A stretch of 64,000 bases of DNA from Dryococelus australis (Eukaryota > Arthropoda > Insecta > Phasmatodea > Phasmatidae), in contig CM057000.1 of assembly GCA_029891345.1 (NCBI GenBank), positions 133,288,163 through 133,352,162 of the forward strand. The letters run 5' to 3'. Every line of letters begins with the position of its first letter. The stretch's first letter is position 1. The notes under the pieces were generated by a model. That model did not search any database. It had not been told where the DNA came from and saw nothing but the letters and a program-made list of their open reading frames with translations. Position numbers and translations under genes: made by a program. Shown piece after piece: positions 44,010-56,879 of the stretch.

Positions 44010-44983
44010 TAGAGATGAGTCACAGAATATCAATCTGCTGCTTGTATCAAGTACTGTAAACAGTTTAACATTCGCCGCCGGTATGTTGCGTCTGCAGCTG
44101 CATGCAAACATTACACAATAACATTTTTACTGTATTTAAAATGTCTGGTTCAGATGAAACCCAATTTCTTGGTTTGGATTTGGAGACTTAACTGTTGAGT
44201 GATTTAAAGAGGACAATTTATAGCTAAGTTTTCGTTCACCCGATTTAGATATAGCAAGTTCATTATCATCTCTGAAAAGTTCTCGCACAAATTAAGTCTT
44301 ATTATGATCTTGTTCTTATGGATACTTTACATGTAAAATATCACACACAGTACACCAACTCAAAACACGTACTCGATAACGCGCGTACTCAAAATGCGTA
44401 TCTGGAACACGCCTGTGTGATACTATGTACCTGATACACGCCCGCTACTCGAGAGACTGGCCAAGCCATAGACTAAAGATGAGGTAGACCGATCTCGCTG
44501 GCTGCACACAACCAATCTCCGTGCCCCAACATTGAACTGCTTTTATACCATCGTGTATAACGAAAACATCATGGTTTGGATTGTAGGTTAGAAAACTGTT
44601 TTGTAAACAAATGAATTGAGATGTATTTATACTTCCACTAACCAATTTGTAATGCATTTTTATTAAATTCAAGTTGGTAAAAGTATTTCATTCATATAAT
44701 AATATTTGCCATTTAAAAATCAAGATATGAACAAACACTTTCATCACTGTTGACGACGTGATTTTGACAGTTGTGTATAATTGGGGCAGGTCAATGTTGA
44801 GTACACGCGCAGAAGACGAGCAAGAGGTCTACCTGATATTTAGTCTATGGGCGAAGCAGCGACGCACTCGGGAAACTCTGGAATTCCTGTATCTGATTCA
44901 GGAAGTATCACATACTTCTATCGGATACAGGACCTGTATCGGTTTGAAGCAGGTACGGAAATAGCCGTAACAACTCATCTCTA
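44010..44983. mobile_element. hAT-like non-autonomous element (974 bp)
   Basis: Ends TAGAGATGAGT and ACTCATCTCTA, flanked by ATTGCAGC (44002-44009) and ACTGCAGT (44984-44991), 6 of 8 positions identical, as expected of an aged 8-bp hAT target duplication. Internally, 44461-44540 and 44775-44860 are inverted partners (CCATAGACTAAAGATGAGGT against ACCTGATATTTAGTCTATGG). No transposase. Confidence 0.7.
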
Positions 44984-45009
44984 ACTGCAGTGTAAGACAT
45001 TGATGTTGA

Positions 45010-45110
45010 AAATATATCGATATATCGAAATGCCAAAATTATATTTACGATATATCGATATAAATCGTCGATATATTTTAACGATGTTTTATCGAAATCA
45101 ATAACATTTC
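45010..45110. repeat. AT-rich palindromic ATATCGAT cluster
   Basis: Several overlapping ATATATCGATAT palindromes, including two TATCGATA octamers identical to the insect DRE (DREF-binding) motif. They may be a regulatory cluster or simple AT-rich palindromic sequence. Confidence 0.4.
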
Positions 45111-46019
45111 CAGGCATTGGTCATAAATATTTATAAAATTATTAATTAATAATAATACTTTGGCAACATGCACCAAAAACCGGCACCATTATCTTTCTGC
45201 AATGCTTCGTGTCCTCAATATGTAACATTCCAAGCAATTTTGCATTTTTCGAGCCCTTTAATACATAAAATTTCGGATTCCGATGTACCGAAATTCGTTA
45301 TTTTTCTTTCTACATAACGTTTCGTAAAACGGTAGTTTTATAAATAACCAGTATAAATAATATCGATAATTTTTTCCGATATCAACATCCGTAGTGTACG
45401 GTCATTAGCTAGTTGGGTACAGGAGTAATTTCTGAATTTTCTCTAAAAAAAATTAACAAACTATAAAAACCAATAATTCATATGTCAGGGGAAGCTTTCC
45501 CTTAAGGAAAATGCGTAAGAACGCTAAAAATATGGCATTTATTTTATTTAACAGTTTCAGTATTTTTTTTTCTTTTTGAATTCAGTTAGTATGATAGTTA
45601 TAAGTGTTGGTTGTAGAAAATAGTTTTTTTTTTTTTTCCTGGGGAACAAAAATCGTCATTTCCGTAGAACGTTAATTTGCTGAGACGGGCATATACACGC
45701 AGACACTGACTTTCCAGACGGTATCTCACTCGTGGAGCCTCGGTAATGGTAAGGCGCCCCTCCCACTACAGACACGAGCCCACGCCCAGGAGTTGTTCGT
45801 CTCGGGGAGCGACGACAGCTGCAAGGCACACGGCGCCGCCCACCGCGAGGTTAAGCACGTCGCCGTAAATACCGCGTGCAGCTATCCGCCGACAAGTGGA
45901 GCGGACGACGACCTGACTGCACACGGACCTGCACGCGACGTGTACTGTGCTTGCGCAGCGCGAACACGAGAATGCTGCAGTACGGAGGCGATTCGGCCCA
46001 TCCCCGTGGGAAACCCCGA

Positions 46020-46330
46020 GGGAGCGATACGGGCGACACTAGCACGCATGCCTAGTGCCTCGTCGCTCCTACGCGCAAGGCGTGCAGTGTTTCCGCTGTA
46101 CTGTGCAAATTAGATCTGTGACATAAGGGCTTTATTACACGCGATGAAAGACCACAGATTGAACTTCGCCCGTATCGTTGTACTTTTCTCTTGTCGCTGA
46201 AGTAAACTGCATAGGCAAGCTTTAAAAATGTGATATTTGATCATTTTCGCGAATTTTTCTCCAAGAATACACTTAATATGACAACAGTAAAAAAGTAGGG
46301 CATAGATAATTGTTTTTTTTTTCCTGACAA
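46020..46330 (-). repeat. ~300-bp dispersed repeat, copy 2
   Basis: Inverted relative to 40390-40690: GATACGGGCGACACTAG, CTACGCGCAAGGCGTGCAGT, TACTGTGCAAATTAG, CTGCATAGGCAAGCTTTAAA, CACTTAATATGACAACAGTA. A weaker third copy seems to lie at about 45480-45700. Confidence 0.65.
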
Positions 46331-46423
46331 AACAGTCGTATTTGCAAAACATTTATTTACCGAGATGCGCGTATTCGCGCAAACAACTATTTCACAAAAC
46401 ATGCTGTGGTTCACCCCACACTT

Positions 46424-46545
46424 AAGGTCGGTTAAATTAACACTTTTAAAATCAACCTTTGAAAAATATCACTCACCCTACCTACCTGCATTTATTTTAA
46501 CGAATCAAATGTCTGCCATAAAGGTAGGGATAGAAGTGTGAAGTT
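46424..46545 (+). mobile_element. Long MITE 5' fragment
   Basis: AAGGTCGGTTAAATTAACAC, CAACCTTTGAAAAATATCAC and CCTACCTGCATTTATTTTAA match the first ~120 bp of the long family; the rest is missing. Confidence 0.6.
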
Positions 46546-46599
46546 GCCTTCACTATGGCAGAAACTTCCTTAAGTGGAATACAGTAATTTCTCTCACGC

Positions 46600-49180
46600 T
46601 TATGTATTACAATAGACGTATTCTAGTGGTCATTCCTTCCCATCCTGATCCTGACATAACACTGCTCCAATGCCCACATCACTAACCTTAGTGTCCAAAA
46701 TGGACACACCCTCACTTTTCGGAAAATCCAGGTCTGATGGGAATATCAGAATTTCCTTTAACTTACTAAAAGCATCTTCACACTCAGAGGTCCAATGAAA
46801 TTACCTTTTGGAGTTAATCAGTTCATGTAGTGGCATGGTGATGGTGGCGAACCCCGGTACAAATCTATGGTAATAGGCATATAATCCCGGAAAACTCCGC
46901 AGTTCAGTTTTGTCATTTGGTGTCGGCCAATTTTTTATGGCTTGGGTTTTCTCTCGGCCTGTTCCAATCCCATGGGCCTACACTACGTGCCCCAAAAATT
47001 ATTTTCTTTTGGAAAAGGTGCCACTTCTTTGTAACCAGTTTCAAGTTTGCTGCGGCCACTTTCTGGAATACAGTCGAAACATGATAGGTGCTTAAAAAAT
47101 GTCCTTTCTGTCACAACAATATCTAAAGACAGAACTTTTTCCATCAGGCGTTCAAAGGTGGCAGGGGCATTACACAGCCCAAAAACCATTACTTAACTTT
47201 GAATTGTTAGGTTTATTTCCCTTGGACACAAAACACAGTCTTTTCTTGGTCCCCTGGAGCCACCTCGTATTTATAGTACCAATTCCCCATGTTCAAAGCA
47301 GAAAACAATTGCATACCTGCTAGGCTGTTCAGTGTGTCATCTATCCTTGGAGTAGATAAGAGTCTTTCTTTGTCACATTATTTAGCTGTCGATATTCTAC
47401 ACAAAACCTCAGAGGGCCATCTTTCTTCTTAACAAGAATGATAGGGGATGACAAAGGTCTAATTGATGATTCTTCCATATTTAGATCCTTCATTTCCTTC
47501 AAAATTCCCTCAACTGCCTCATGCAGATCTAGTGGCAATCTTCTAGGCGGATGCTCTATGGGCCGGGCACCTCCTGTATCTATGTGGTGGCAGGTCACGT
47601 TAGTCCTTCCAAGGTCATTTGGTCCATTCGAAAATATATCCCTATTTCTCTGCAGTAATTCAGAGACACCCCCTCCTGGTGCCAATTAAGATTTTCTCAT
47701 GCTCGTAATAGCAGTTCATCCAGTACTAATGGTAGAATAAGTTCTAGTTGATTCACTTTAGAATCTTCTGGAACACTTGAAATTACTCATGTGACCTGAT
47801 TGCACACACCATCATGGCATGCTCCGCGAGACGAATGACACAATCGAACAAATGTATAATTCTAACTGGAAAACTGTAAGAATTAGAAGAGACCAAAGAC
47901 CTTGCCACAACGACATTACCTGGCAGGATGCTAACCCTCTCTACTGGCTGAATTATACCCAAATATCTGACAAATGTTCCTTGATGTGTACATGTAATGA
48001 CAATTTCGCTAGAAACAGACAGCACAATGGACTGACAACAGACTACTGGGCAGTCAATTATGGAGGATCAATCATGCCATGTTGACACCCCCAAGTCAGT
48101 AATGCCCACGTCGTCGTCTTCGTTCAGCACTACTGCCCATACCGGATGTCGGAGTGCGGACACCTATCGTGCTGACTCCACCTACAGTGCTTGGGCCAGG
48201 GCGTCTTGCATGGTGTGGGGAGCAGCCAGATCTACAGCTTGCCATACTTCTGTGTCGGCGATGGTATCGATGAAAAAGCCGACTGCGGTGATGTCACGTG
48301 CCTCCATGGGCAACCTTACAGAGATAGGTGCGAGAGCCGCACAATGTCTTGCCATAGTTGCTGCAGTGACTCCCATGGTCGCTAGGTGCGACTTCGTAGT
48401 TGGGCATGTCGCAGGTATCTGTCGCTGAAACATTGTTCCAAGGCCGACAGCAGTGTGGGGTACTCCATTTGACGTCGCTCTGGCAGAGATTTTATTATGC
48501 TCAATGCAGGGCCTCTCAATACAACCGCGAAGTAATAAGCCCACTGCTCGGCTGACCAGCCATTCAGGGTGGCGAATATTTCAAACAGGTGTTGGTGCTC
48601 CCGCCAAGAAATCTGGCCATCGTAAGGGGCGGGCTTAATTGAGACCTTCTTCCCCACTCCTGGCTACACTACACCAATGCCGCAGAGCTACTGACTATCC
48701 TCCGAGATTGCTGTATGGGTGACGATTTGCACTGCTTCCTCACTTTTCTCAGCAGCCGATGTTCTGATAGTATAACTCCACCGTTGAAGTAATTCATGCC
48801 ATCCCTTCTTCATTTCATCACTTATTTACTATTTCATTTCATTCTCTAGGCTGTACATCTTGTTGTTTACACTGTTTACTATTTCATTTACACTGTCCGT
48901 TCTTTCATTCACGCTGTCAATTTTCTCATCCACACAGTCAATTCTCATGTTCACTAACTCTACTTATCTACATTATCTATTTTCTTGTCTTGATTTTCAT
49001 TTGGAGAGTAAATTTTGCTGCCTGCGCTATCTATTTTCTTATCTACTAAATTACTGACTTGAGTATTTACAGTTTTCTTGGCACTATTAATTTTGCTATC
49101 GAGTCTATTAACACTTACATTCATTTGGCTACCTAATCCTTCAATTAATTTTCGCAGTGCTTCCAGTTCTGCAGACATTT
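46600..49180 (-). pseudogene. Ty3/Gypsy retrotransposon remnant (gag-pol)
   Basis: Minus strand, 5' to 3'. A gag N-terminal coiled coil (49178-48960; MSAELEALRKLIEGLGSQM); a gag core (48657-48382; FEIFATLNGWSAEQWAYYFA, YPTLLSALEQCFSDRYLRHA) continuing after a frameshift as VGFFIDTIADTEVWQAVDLA; a decayed linker/protease region around 48020-47780; reverse transcriptase (47685-47341; HPPRRLPLDLHEAVEGILKE, SPIILVKKKDGPLRFCVEYR, QLNNV); then MVFGLCNAPATFERLMEKVL (47189) where YxDD should follow but is lost; and a downstream PTPNDKTELRSF and FHWTSECEDAFSKLKEIL segment leading into RNase H. RNase H beyond that and integrase are missing. Confidence 0.85.
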
Positions 49181-50095
49181 TTCTAGTTAACGTTCACAGT
49201 GATGGTTGTACAAAACAGTCTTAATTTTCGCGGCCTAGAATTTTTAAAATTATATTTTTAATGTTACTAATTACATGCATATTGCCTAACTTAATTTAAA
49301 TTTATTAATTAATAATTGCCTCCCTTCCACTTCTGAAAACATTGTTTAAAGACACCAGAGGGGGCGTATCTGAGTAATGAGGGATGGAGGTCTTAATAAA
49401 AATAAAATAACTAAAATTTATTTTTTATTTACTAACACAGCTGTTATATACAACATTAAATTATCTATCTCCATTATTACTCCTTTTATTTCTCAGTTAT
49501 CACAATATTTTATGGTTATTTAAACTGTAATTAACATTGTACTTAATGTCTCTGTTTGGTTATAGTCAATTAACTCATACTCATCTTTATTACACATTCA
49601 GTCTGTCTGCTGCCATCATGTGTAATGTCTTTCAATCACGCATTCAGTCCAATAGTCCAGCCTGCCAGTAGCACCCTTCACTACTCTGATCCTTGCAAAC
49701 TCAGATTTTCCTCCCGCTGGTCACTTCCGGCGCTACTCGTTGCTCTTCTAGCTCATCGCACAATCGCCCAGACTCCCTAATCTGATAAACTCTCGGCTCG
49801 GGGCCCGAAACACTCTTATAATATCGCTGGCCTTGATATGGAAGGTTCAACACACCCCGAGTCACGCTGACAGAAACTAGGGCAGTAAACCACTAGAAAA
49901 TTTTTCAGATATCGCGAAGACACCCAATACCCAAGTTCAGAAGCTATACGCGCCCTGAAAGACGTAACAGGCACATTTGGTAAACATTCTTTTGTGAACT
50001 GTCGCTGCATCTCCTGTTACAAGTGATAACGCTCACGTCTATAAATCATCTGTGCCCCGCACACTCGCAGAGTGGCTGACTGTAACATTATTAAG
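49181..50095 (-). other. Region upstream of the Gypsy gag, possible 5' LTR
   Basis: The expected place for leader, primer-binding site and 5' LTR. A reverse-complement TGTTACAGTCAGCCACTC near 50087 could be an LTR start, but I find no partner LTR in this window to confirm it. Confidence 0.3.
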
Positions 50096-50329
50096 AAACA
50101 CCTGTAAATGTCTCATGTTGATGCATGATGGGTGCCATGTTCATTGAGCAAAGAACAATGCTCCAGAGCATTCGGTGTTGTCAGGCATGTCTTCAACAAG
50201 TAAATGAAGGATCTGAATTCTTGAAAGAAAAAATAATCATTGCTTATAGTCCTGTATCACACATTACGATCTCGAATCAAAGCAGTAGTCCAACACATTA
50301 AAATAGATTATAAGAAATTGAGGATTTTT

Positions 50330-50810
50330 GGCTCCTCAAAGAAGCTAATGCTGAATTTTTTTTATGTACATGTAATAATACTACAGTATTTGGTTCCAAA
50401 GAAAAAACTATAACTGGAGAATATTACGCTAATGCTTTGAAGGTTCATTTAAAAGGCAGTTCACAAAAGAAAGAAGACCTTATCTACTTTGTGAAGTATG
50501 GTTCTTTTCTTCAAGATAATGCTAGACCACATGTAGCGCAACAGGGTATGGATGATTTGCAGAAAATTAGTGGGAATTCTCTATACAATCGTCCATACAG
50601 CTCAGACATCGTATTTTGTCGTATAGGATCCTTCCAACACTTAAGAAAGAGGTAGGAGGAAGGATGTTTAGCATGGACCAAGAAGTGAAAACTGCACATT
50701 TTTTATTTTACACTTACTCTCAGAAAACCATCTGCAACACATGTTCGAGAAACTAGTGCATGACTGGAAATGGTGTGTATAATTTGAAGGTCACCTTTCT
50801 AAAATAAAAC
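50330..50810 (+). pseudogene. mariner-like transposase C-terminal fragment
   Basis: One frame reads YFVKYGSFLQDNARPHVAQQ, then GMDDLQKI and the degraded catalytic-region partner NRPYSSDIVFCRIGSFQHLR; a later frame has HMFEKLVHDWKWCV then EGHLSKIK. This is the typical DNARPH ... PPYSPDL ... W-x-x-C ... G-x-Y-F order of mariner transposase C-termini (the second and third acidic residues of DD34D). The N-terminal helix-turn-helix half is missing and stops are frequent. Confidence 0.7.
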
Positions 50811-51194
50811 CAACTACAAACATCCTACTGACTCGGACTCCGAATAATGATCTCAGTTAAAGAACACTCGGAACAGCTATCGTATGGAAGTGTGATTGTA
50901 TACCATTATTACTTATGTCTATATAAACATGTCTGTGTGTATGTATGAGTGCCGAAACATATATCTGTAAGTGGTATAAAAGATCAAAGGAAATTAAAAG
51001 CAAGGCACAATAGTCAAATGATTATAATTTAAGATGCACATTCTTAGATGCAGCAATGCCCTCAGAACGGATGTGTGCAATGATATAAGTAGAGGACTAC
51101 TGAAAATCTACACACGTATAGTTGTTCATAGTCAGTGAGATGCAAATGTTCGTAATGGTGCCAGTGTGCCTAGTCGACATGAAAAGGCACCTAT

Positions 51195-52075
51195 CGAGAA
51201 CGTTATGGAGTTAGAATGGGGCCGAATGATCGGCTTTCATGAAGGCCGATTTTCTCACCGTGAAAGAGCTGCTCATACAGTTCATAATGCCGCAACAGTG
51301 ATGCGAGTATCGAAGCAGTGGCCTGAAGAGAACAGGAAGAGTTGAGGACCCGGAACTAGAAAATGAAACGTCATGATACCAACGGATAAGACAACACCTC
51401 ATCCACATGACAGCGGCGGGCTGTTCAGCTTCGCCTCGAGTGCTAGCAGAACACTGGAAAACTACAACAGGTGTGACACTGTGTTTTCGCAGTTAGTGGC
51501 GTCTGCTCTCGCAGAGGAATGCATTCACGCATTATTTTGCGAAGGATTACTTTGAGTCTGAACTATCATAGCCTGAGGCTACAACAAGCTCAGTAACACA
51601 CCCACTGGCATGCAGAGTGGCAATAGGTCGTGTCTTCGGGCGGGTCCTGCTTCAACCTGGATTACAATAATGACCACAAATGTATCCGACTATATTATCA
51701 AGGTGAGCACCATATTATATAATACATTGCTCAGAATTATACTGCACGTACGAGGGGGTGATGGTATGAGGAGCAATTTAGTACCATAAACAATCTAGGC
51801 TGCTACGAATTGTGGGCACTCTCAGAAGCGATCGCTAATTCAGGAAAGTTGTAGAGGATTAACTCATACTCTTCCTTAAGCACACTCCTGGAACCATGGT
51901 AAAACAAGACAATGCCCGACCACATGTTGCCAGAAATGTCCATGCCGTCTCCGAAGCAAGGCAGATATCGCTTCTTCCCTGGCCTTCATGTTCACCCAGT
52001 ATATCACATATTGCATAAGCCTAGAATATGGTCACTCGGCTACTAGCCCATCATTCTCGTCCAGTAGGCTGTGGT
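51195..52075 (+). pseudogene. Tc1-like transposase, heavily decayed
   Basis: Starts with a helix-turn-helix (RMIGFHEGRFSHRERAAHTV, then NAATVMRVSKQWPEENRK), passes through several frame changes, and near 51905 shows KTRQCPTTCCQKC in one frame, the equivalent of DNARPHVAR in another, followed by a CPWPSCSPSIS-like segment. The order of DNA-binding half, then DNARPH, then the P-W-P-x-x-SPD region identifies a Tc1-type transposase. No frame is usable. It differs from the element at 52708. Confidence 0.65.
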
Positions 52076-52707
52076 CAAGTAATGTTGCATTGCTCTGAAA
52101 CTTTAATGGTTTGGTTTGTTGCGGTGCCTTATGGGCAACCACATAAATTATGAACTGGGGATGCGTATCTCAGAGGTAGAACACAATATTGTTTCACTAT
52201 GTCAATATATTTATAACCATAATTAAACCTGTTACATTATAAATCATACAACACTCTACATTTACTTGAATACTTTAAATTGTGCCAGGGGAGTGTGGAA
52301 CTTTAAGCTACTCTGTATTTGCCATCATTTATATATTATCTGTTATACTACTGCCACGCATCTAGCTATTCAGAGTCCTTTCGTCGACTTCTGCAACAGT
52401 ATTACCTTTCGTGTTACCGAAGGCTGAGCGCTATTGCGATTACAGAGGCCGGAACCCCATCTGCTGGTCCATATTGTCCCGTCGTCTGCTTGAAGTGTTG
52501 AGACCCCAGCTCTACTCTTCTCCGGCCTTAAATATCAGGGCCATTTACTATCTACTCAGTTTGTTTGCAAACTGCACCTGCGGCTCGTATTCTGTTTGTC
52601 GCGGTGCGCTCTCCGCTTCAATGACCTCGCTCTCTTTAGGGGGTGTGCTGGTGTGTTCACGCAAGCGCCAGAGCAATGGCTTGCCCACACTGCAAAAGCT
52701 TGTAATA

Positions 52708-53988
52708 CACCACTGGACATGGAAATCACCACACATTATTTCCTTATGTGAAAATGTATTAAACCATTACAAGTTGACAAGTACCAATGAGTAGTGATTA
52801 GTCTTCCATGCATAGAGTGCTCATTATTTAGCATCTTCAAAGCATGTGATCAATGTGGGATGGAGCCTTTTCTCCCAGCTATACAGGCAGCGATGCAATG
52901 ATGCATTCAATAACACAGGTGGCAGATAGTGTCCTGAGTCACATACTGCCATGCATGCTGCAAACGCACATGTAGATCAGCCAGCGTTTGGGCAGGTGGT
53001 TGACGTTAGCGCAAATGTCGCCCCACTATGTCTCTTACATATTCAATAGGGAACAAATATGGACAACTAGAAGGCCAAGTCATGGTGTCCACATCTCGTA
53101 GAGCTTGTTGGGTGATACGAGCTGTATGGGAATGAGCATTATCTTGCTGCACAACATTGTTGTATATGCTGCGGAAAAAACTTCAGAAAATGTGGCCACA
53201 GAAACTCACTGACATGTCGCTGTGCTGTCTCCCTGACTTCAACAACTACGATATATGACCGGAAGTCATTACTGACCGCACCCCACACCATAACACCTGG
53301 TGACAAGGAAATATGGGGTTCGCTAATCGCTGACTATGCGTCGCCAATCCTCTGTCCAGTGCGGGGATTCCTGACACCATTGACGGTGTGCGGCACGATG
53401 CCTAGAGGTCGAGGGCAAATGGCGCAATGAACGCCGTACCTGTAGGCCAGCGTTATTCAAATGGCAACTAACGATTCTTGTTGGGACTGGGATATGCATT
53501 TCAGGCCTCACAAACTGTAGGATCTCTCCTGATTTGGTGACACATTCTGCTACCGCATGTCGGCGGATACGATGATCTTCTCTATCTGTAGTGTGTCTGG
53601 CAGGACCAGTACCTACTCTACGTGATGTATCACCTGTACGGATACACACCTGCACACATTGTATCACAGTGGTGACTGCATGGCCAAGATGGACGGCTAT
53701 GACAAGCCGATCATACGGCTTCGTTCAGTCTGACCATGCGATCCCGTGTGATGATGATATTCGCGAACAAGACACCATGTTATACTGAGCTGCCTCTTAA
53801 CGCACACACTTCTGCCTTTGCAGCCTAATATGGCCCTTTTCAGCACTGATTACTGGTTCCCCCTATATCACATGTTGCAGTGACGTTTCTGCGTTGCCAA
53901 TTTAAACATTTGCATTGCGCAATTGGTACAGTAAGTGATTTTGATTTTTTTGCAAATGGATATCACCATATTCCCATGTCCAGCAGTG
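52708..53988 (-). mobile_element. Tc1-like transposon with terminal repeats (1281 bp)
   Basis: Ends CACCACTGGACATGGAAATC (left) and, reversed at the right, CACTGCTGGACATGGGAATA, each next to TA (52706-52707 and 53989-53990), the standard Tc1 target. Total length 1281 bp is normal for the family. One decayed transposase gene fills the interior. Confidence 0.88.
52950..53790 (-). pseudogene. Tc1-like transposase pseudogene
   Basis: The N-terminal part is open for 115 codons (53667-53323): VCIRTGDTSRRVGTGPARHT, then TDREDHRIRRHAVAE, LQVRRSLRHLPSTSRHRAAH and RQWCQESPHWTEDWRRIV, the usual helix-turn-helix linker, H-R-x-x-R and W-x-x-DW-x-x-V lead-in to the first catalytic Asp. Past 53323 other frames show PGVMVWGAVSNDFRSYIVVV and, where DNARPH is expected, YNAHSHTARITQQALRDVDT followed by TWPSSCPYLFPIE. 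Several catalytic positions are therefore lost. Confidence 0.82.
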
Positions 53989-54058
53989 TACTATTAGTAA
54001 CGAGTGAACGAGTGTAATACATTTTCTTCAATTATGATGGTTCCTTCATGGTGTAGCA

Positions 54059-54716
54059 TTTTGACGTGACTACGTCTTTAAATTTGCTATCTAATGTGGG
54101 AGGGTATCCAGAAAATCCGATGATAACAAAAATCGGGGGATACAGTTTGGCATTGCAGCTCCGAATCTATCGTCTACTGTACATTCAAAATTCAATTACA
54201 CAACTCGATTGCTAAAGGATCAAAGAATATGTAATGTTGAGTGAGGACTGAAGAGTATCGCCCGCTGCTAAAAGGGGGGGGGGGCGAGTGGGAGGCGCAA
54301 TTTTGAGTTCGTTTCGCAGTGTATAACTTCCGCGTAGTATAACTTTTGACTAGAAGCCACGACGCTCGTTTAAGTTTTAATCGACAGTTCTCGTCAAGAT
54401 CTATCGATTGCGTGTATAAAAACATTTGTGTGGCGTGGTTATAGTGGAATTGTATGAGTTTATTGTAAAAAATTAAGAAAATTTAACACAATTTCTGACT
54501 ATACTCGTCAAAAAGCTAAATCGAAATTCAGAAATCGTATACGGTTGGAAAGAGCATCTCAAAATCAATTCAGTGATACCCATAAAACCCCATATGATCG
54601 AGTGAAACGGTGCAGGGAACGTAAAATAAACATCAAGGCGTCCGAGCGCGTCAACGTAGACGTATTCACGCAAAACAAACGGCCGTGTCCCCAACACAGC
54701 CACGCCTAATTTTTTT
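54059..54716 (+). repeat. 650-bp repeat family, copy E
   Basis: TTTTGACGTGACTACGTCTT to CACGCCTAATTTTTTT. The basic plus-strand frame (DYTRQKAKSKFRNRIRLERA, then RERKINIKASERVNVDVFTQ) is open and meets TAA exactly at the element end. A G-run lies near 54275. Confidence 0.78.
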
Positions 54717-56879
54717 CACAATCATAAGTGTGCATGCATGTATTATGTATAATATTTTCATGTATGTTCACTTGTACGTAATATGTGCGTAGTTGTGTGT
54801 GTGTATGTATATATAAATATATCAAAATAATATAAATTAGTGTAAACAATACTATGGTCATGCCTTGTTGGCTGACTGGCCACATCTTTTTTTGATAATT
54901 TTCTAACTCTTGTGAAGGTAGTTCATGTGATTATCATTGTTATACTTAAAAGCCAGCAACCAGGAATTGTATATTTAAATATTACAAAACGACTGCCATC
55001 AAAATTTAAGAATCCATCATAAAAAGAGTTTTTCTGTTTAAAACTATCCCGTATTTAAAAATTATTTAAATTTATTTCATTCATTCACTTAATGTATCTT
55101 GGAAATTTTGTACGCAACATTTACAGGAAAAAAGACGGGTTATGTATTTTCATGGAAACGTTTTCACGCAATGTGGGAAATATGATTAACTACACGCAGG
55201 ATGGTTTTCATTTTATTTTTTGTTACGAAACATTGATTTCAATTCAGGCTAAAACAACAATCTTTACAAAATTGGAAAGTCGTAAAATAAATGTAATTTC
55301 CCCCATACCAAACGCGAGGTTGTAATTTCGATTTTTAATTGGCGCATGAAATTTGGATCATTTTATCTCTGTCCATCACATTCGAATGCGTACTGAAATG
55401 TCGATAAGAATTTCGTACTTCTGGAAGATGCATTGCGGAAGTCTGAAAGCAGACGAATTATAGGAACATTTTTAATTTTTCACCAAGAGATATACGGCTG
55501 GAAAAGCACTTAATCATTCAAGATAAGAAGTGTTTTACAGGAAAACTACTCCACTTGGACAGGCCTTATATCTTCAACGAACATTATTCTTCTTTCTCAG
55601 AATAAAAATATTTATGGAAATGGGGAAAAATTCGCAGAAGGCCCAAGTAATGTTTCTGAATTACAGTCGCCTATCATTTTAAATATCACATGTCCTTTTA
55701 CCATTCATTGGGGGAAAAAAATATCATATAACTATTTGCAACTGCCGTTTAACAAACAAAATTAGCCTCTTAGATATCGTCTACAGGATGTTGGTTACCT
55801 GAATTTAAAACGACGGAATATCTTCGTGAGTGTTACATAACTCCGATTACTATTTACGTAACACTGACAGTTTAAGGCTGTGAAATATCTTCCACCGGTT
55901 GAGAGAAAAATTTATTTTCGAAATTAATAATAGTTCTGTGCAACGAGAAAGCCCTCGGTTAGAAAAATATAGTTCCTACATTCACGGAAGTCAACGATGA
56001 CGATATGCTTATAGAAATTTAACAAGTTTAGTTTTATAAGAACTATAACCACAAAATACTTATGTTTTTCAAGCAATATTTAAAACGATATTTTAAGAAA
56101 ACAACTGCTCCTTGAATATTTTGGGTACTATTTATTTGAAAGTACAACTACTTATTAGAGTAAACTTTATACAAATTTTAACTATGTACTACTTGTGTCC
56201 GTTTGGAACTGAATTCAGTAAAACGTTTTTCACACAGAATAGCGACATAAATAGTTGCTGTGTTTATTATTCTGCGTTATTACTTTGAGCCAACCATGGT
56301 CCAAACTAGACTAACTACAGAGAGGCATTCACTAAGTCGTAACTATAGGTGAAACAAAAACCTTAACTACTACATATTTTTGTTAAGGTGTATTAAAGTA
56401 GCGAAGATGATTTCTCATCAGTTTCAAAATTTCGTTCGGGAATCACTGCTAAAGCATGAAAATGTTTATTTTTTATATACGAAGGCTACGGAAAAAGTTT
56501 ATTAGACGCCGACGACATGCCAATCATTAGGATTAAGTTGTCAAAGTTCGTTAAGGAATAATTAAGTTTTCGCTTGGCGCAGTTTACAAAGTAAGCTACG
56601 TTATCTTGCCGGAGCTGGTATTTTAAAAGGAAAGCAGTATTTTACGGAACATCTCGTCATAAAACGTATTCTAAAATAAATGCAATAAATGAAGTATTTT
56701 GCTAACGAAGTGCCTAATTACTAACGAGTATTTACATTTTACTTATAAAGGATACAATTAAAGTTTTCTTGTAAAGCTAGAAGGCTTCCACTGTAACGTT
56801 TTTGATGCGGACTGTGTTGGGATTAGAATAAAAGTTTCCGTCCTCATAGTAGCACGGGTTCTGGGATTAAACTGTTGTA
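54717..56879. other. No gene seen
   Basis: A TG/TA-rich microsatellite at about 54793-54822, then AT-rich spacer with only short frames and no recognised repeat. Confidence 0.4.

Noticed and set aside
45793..46113. 106-codon GC-rich plus-strand frame as a gene
   Set aside because: Its 3' part is inside a dispersed repeat (46020-46330), and the translation is Ala/Arg/Ser-rich without a domain.
48060..48428. 122-codon plus-strand frame
   Set aside because: Antisense shadow of the Gypsy gag, which has recognisable motifs on the minus strand.
49181..50095. A definite Gypsy 5' LTR
   Set aside because: The position is right, but there is no second copy in the window and no clear TG...CA pair or primer-binding site, so it is kept only as a possibility.
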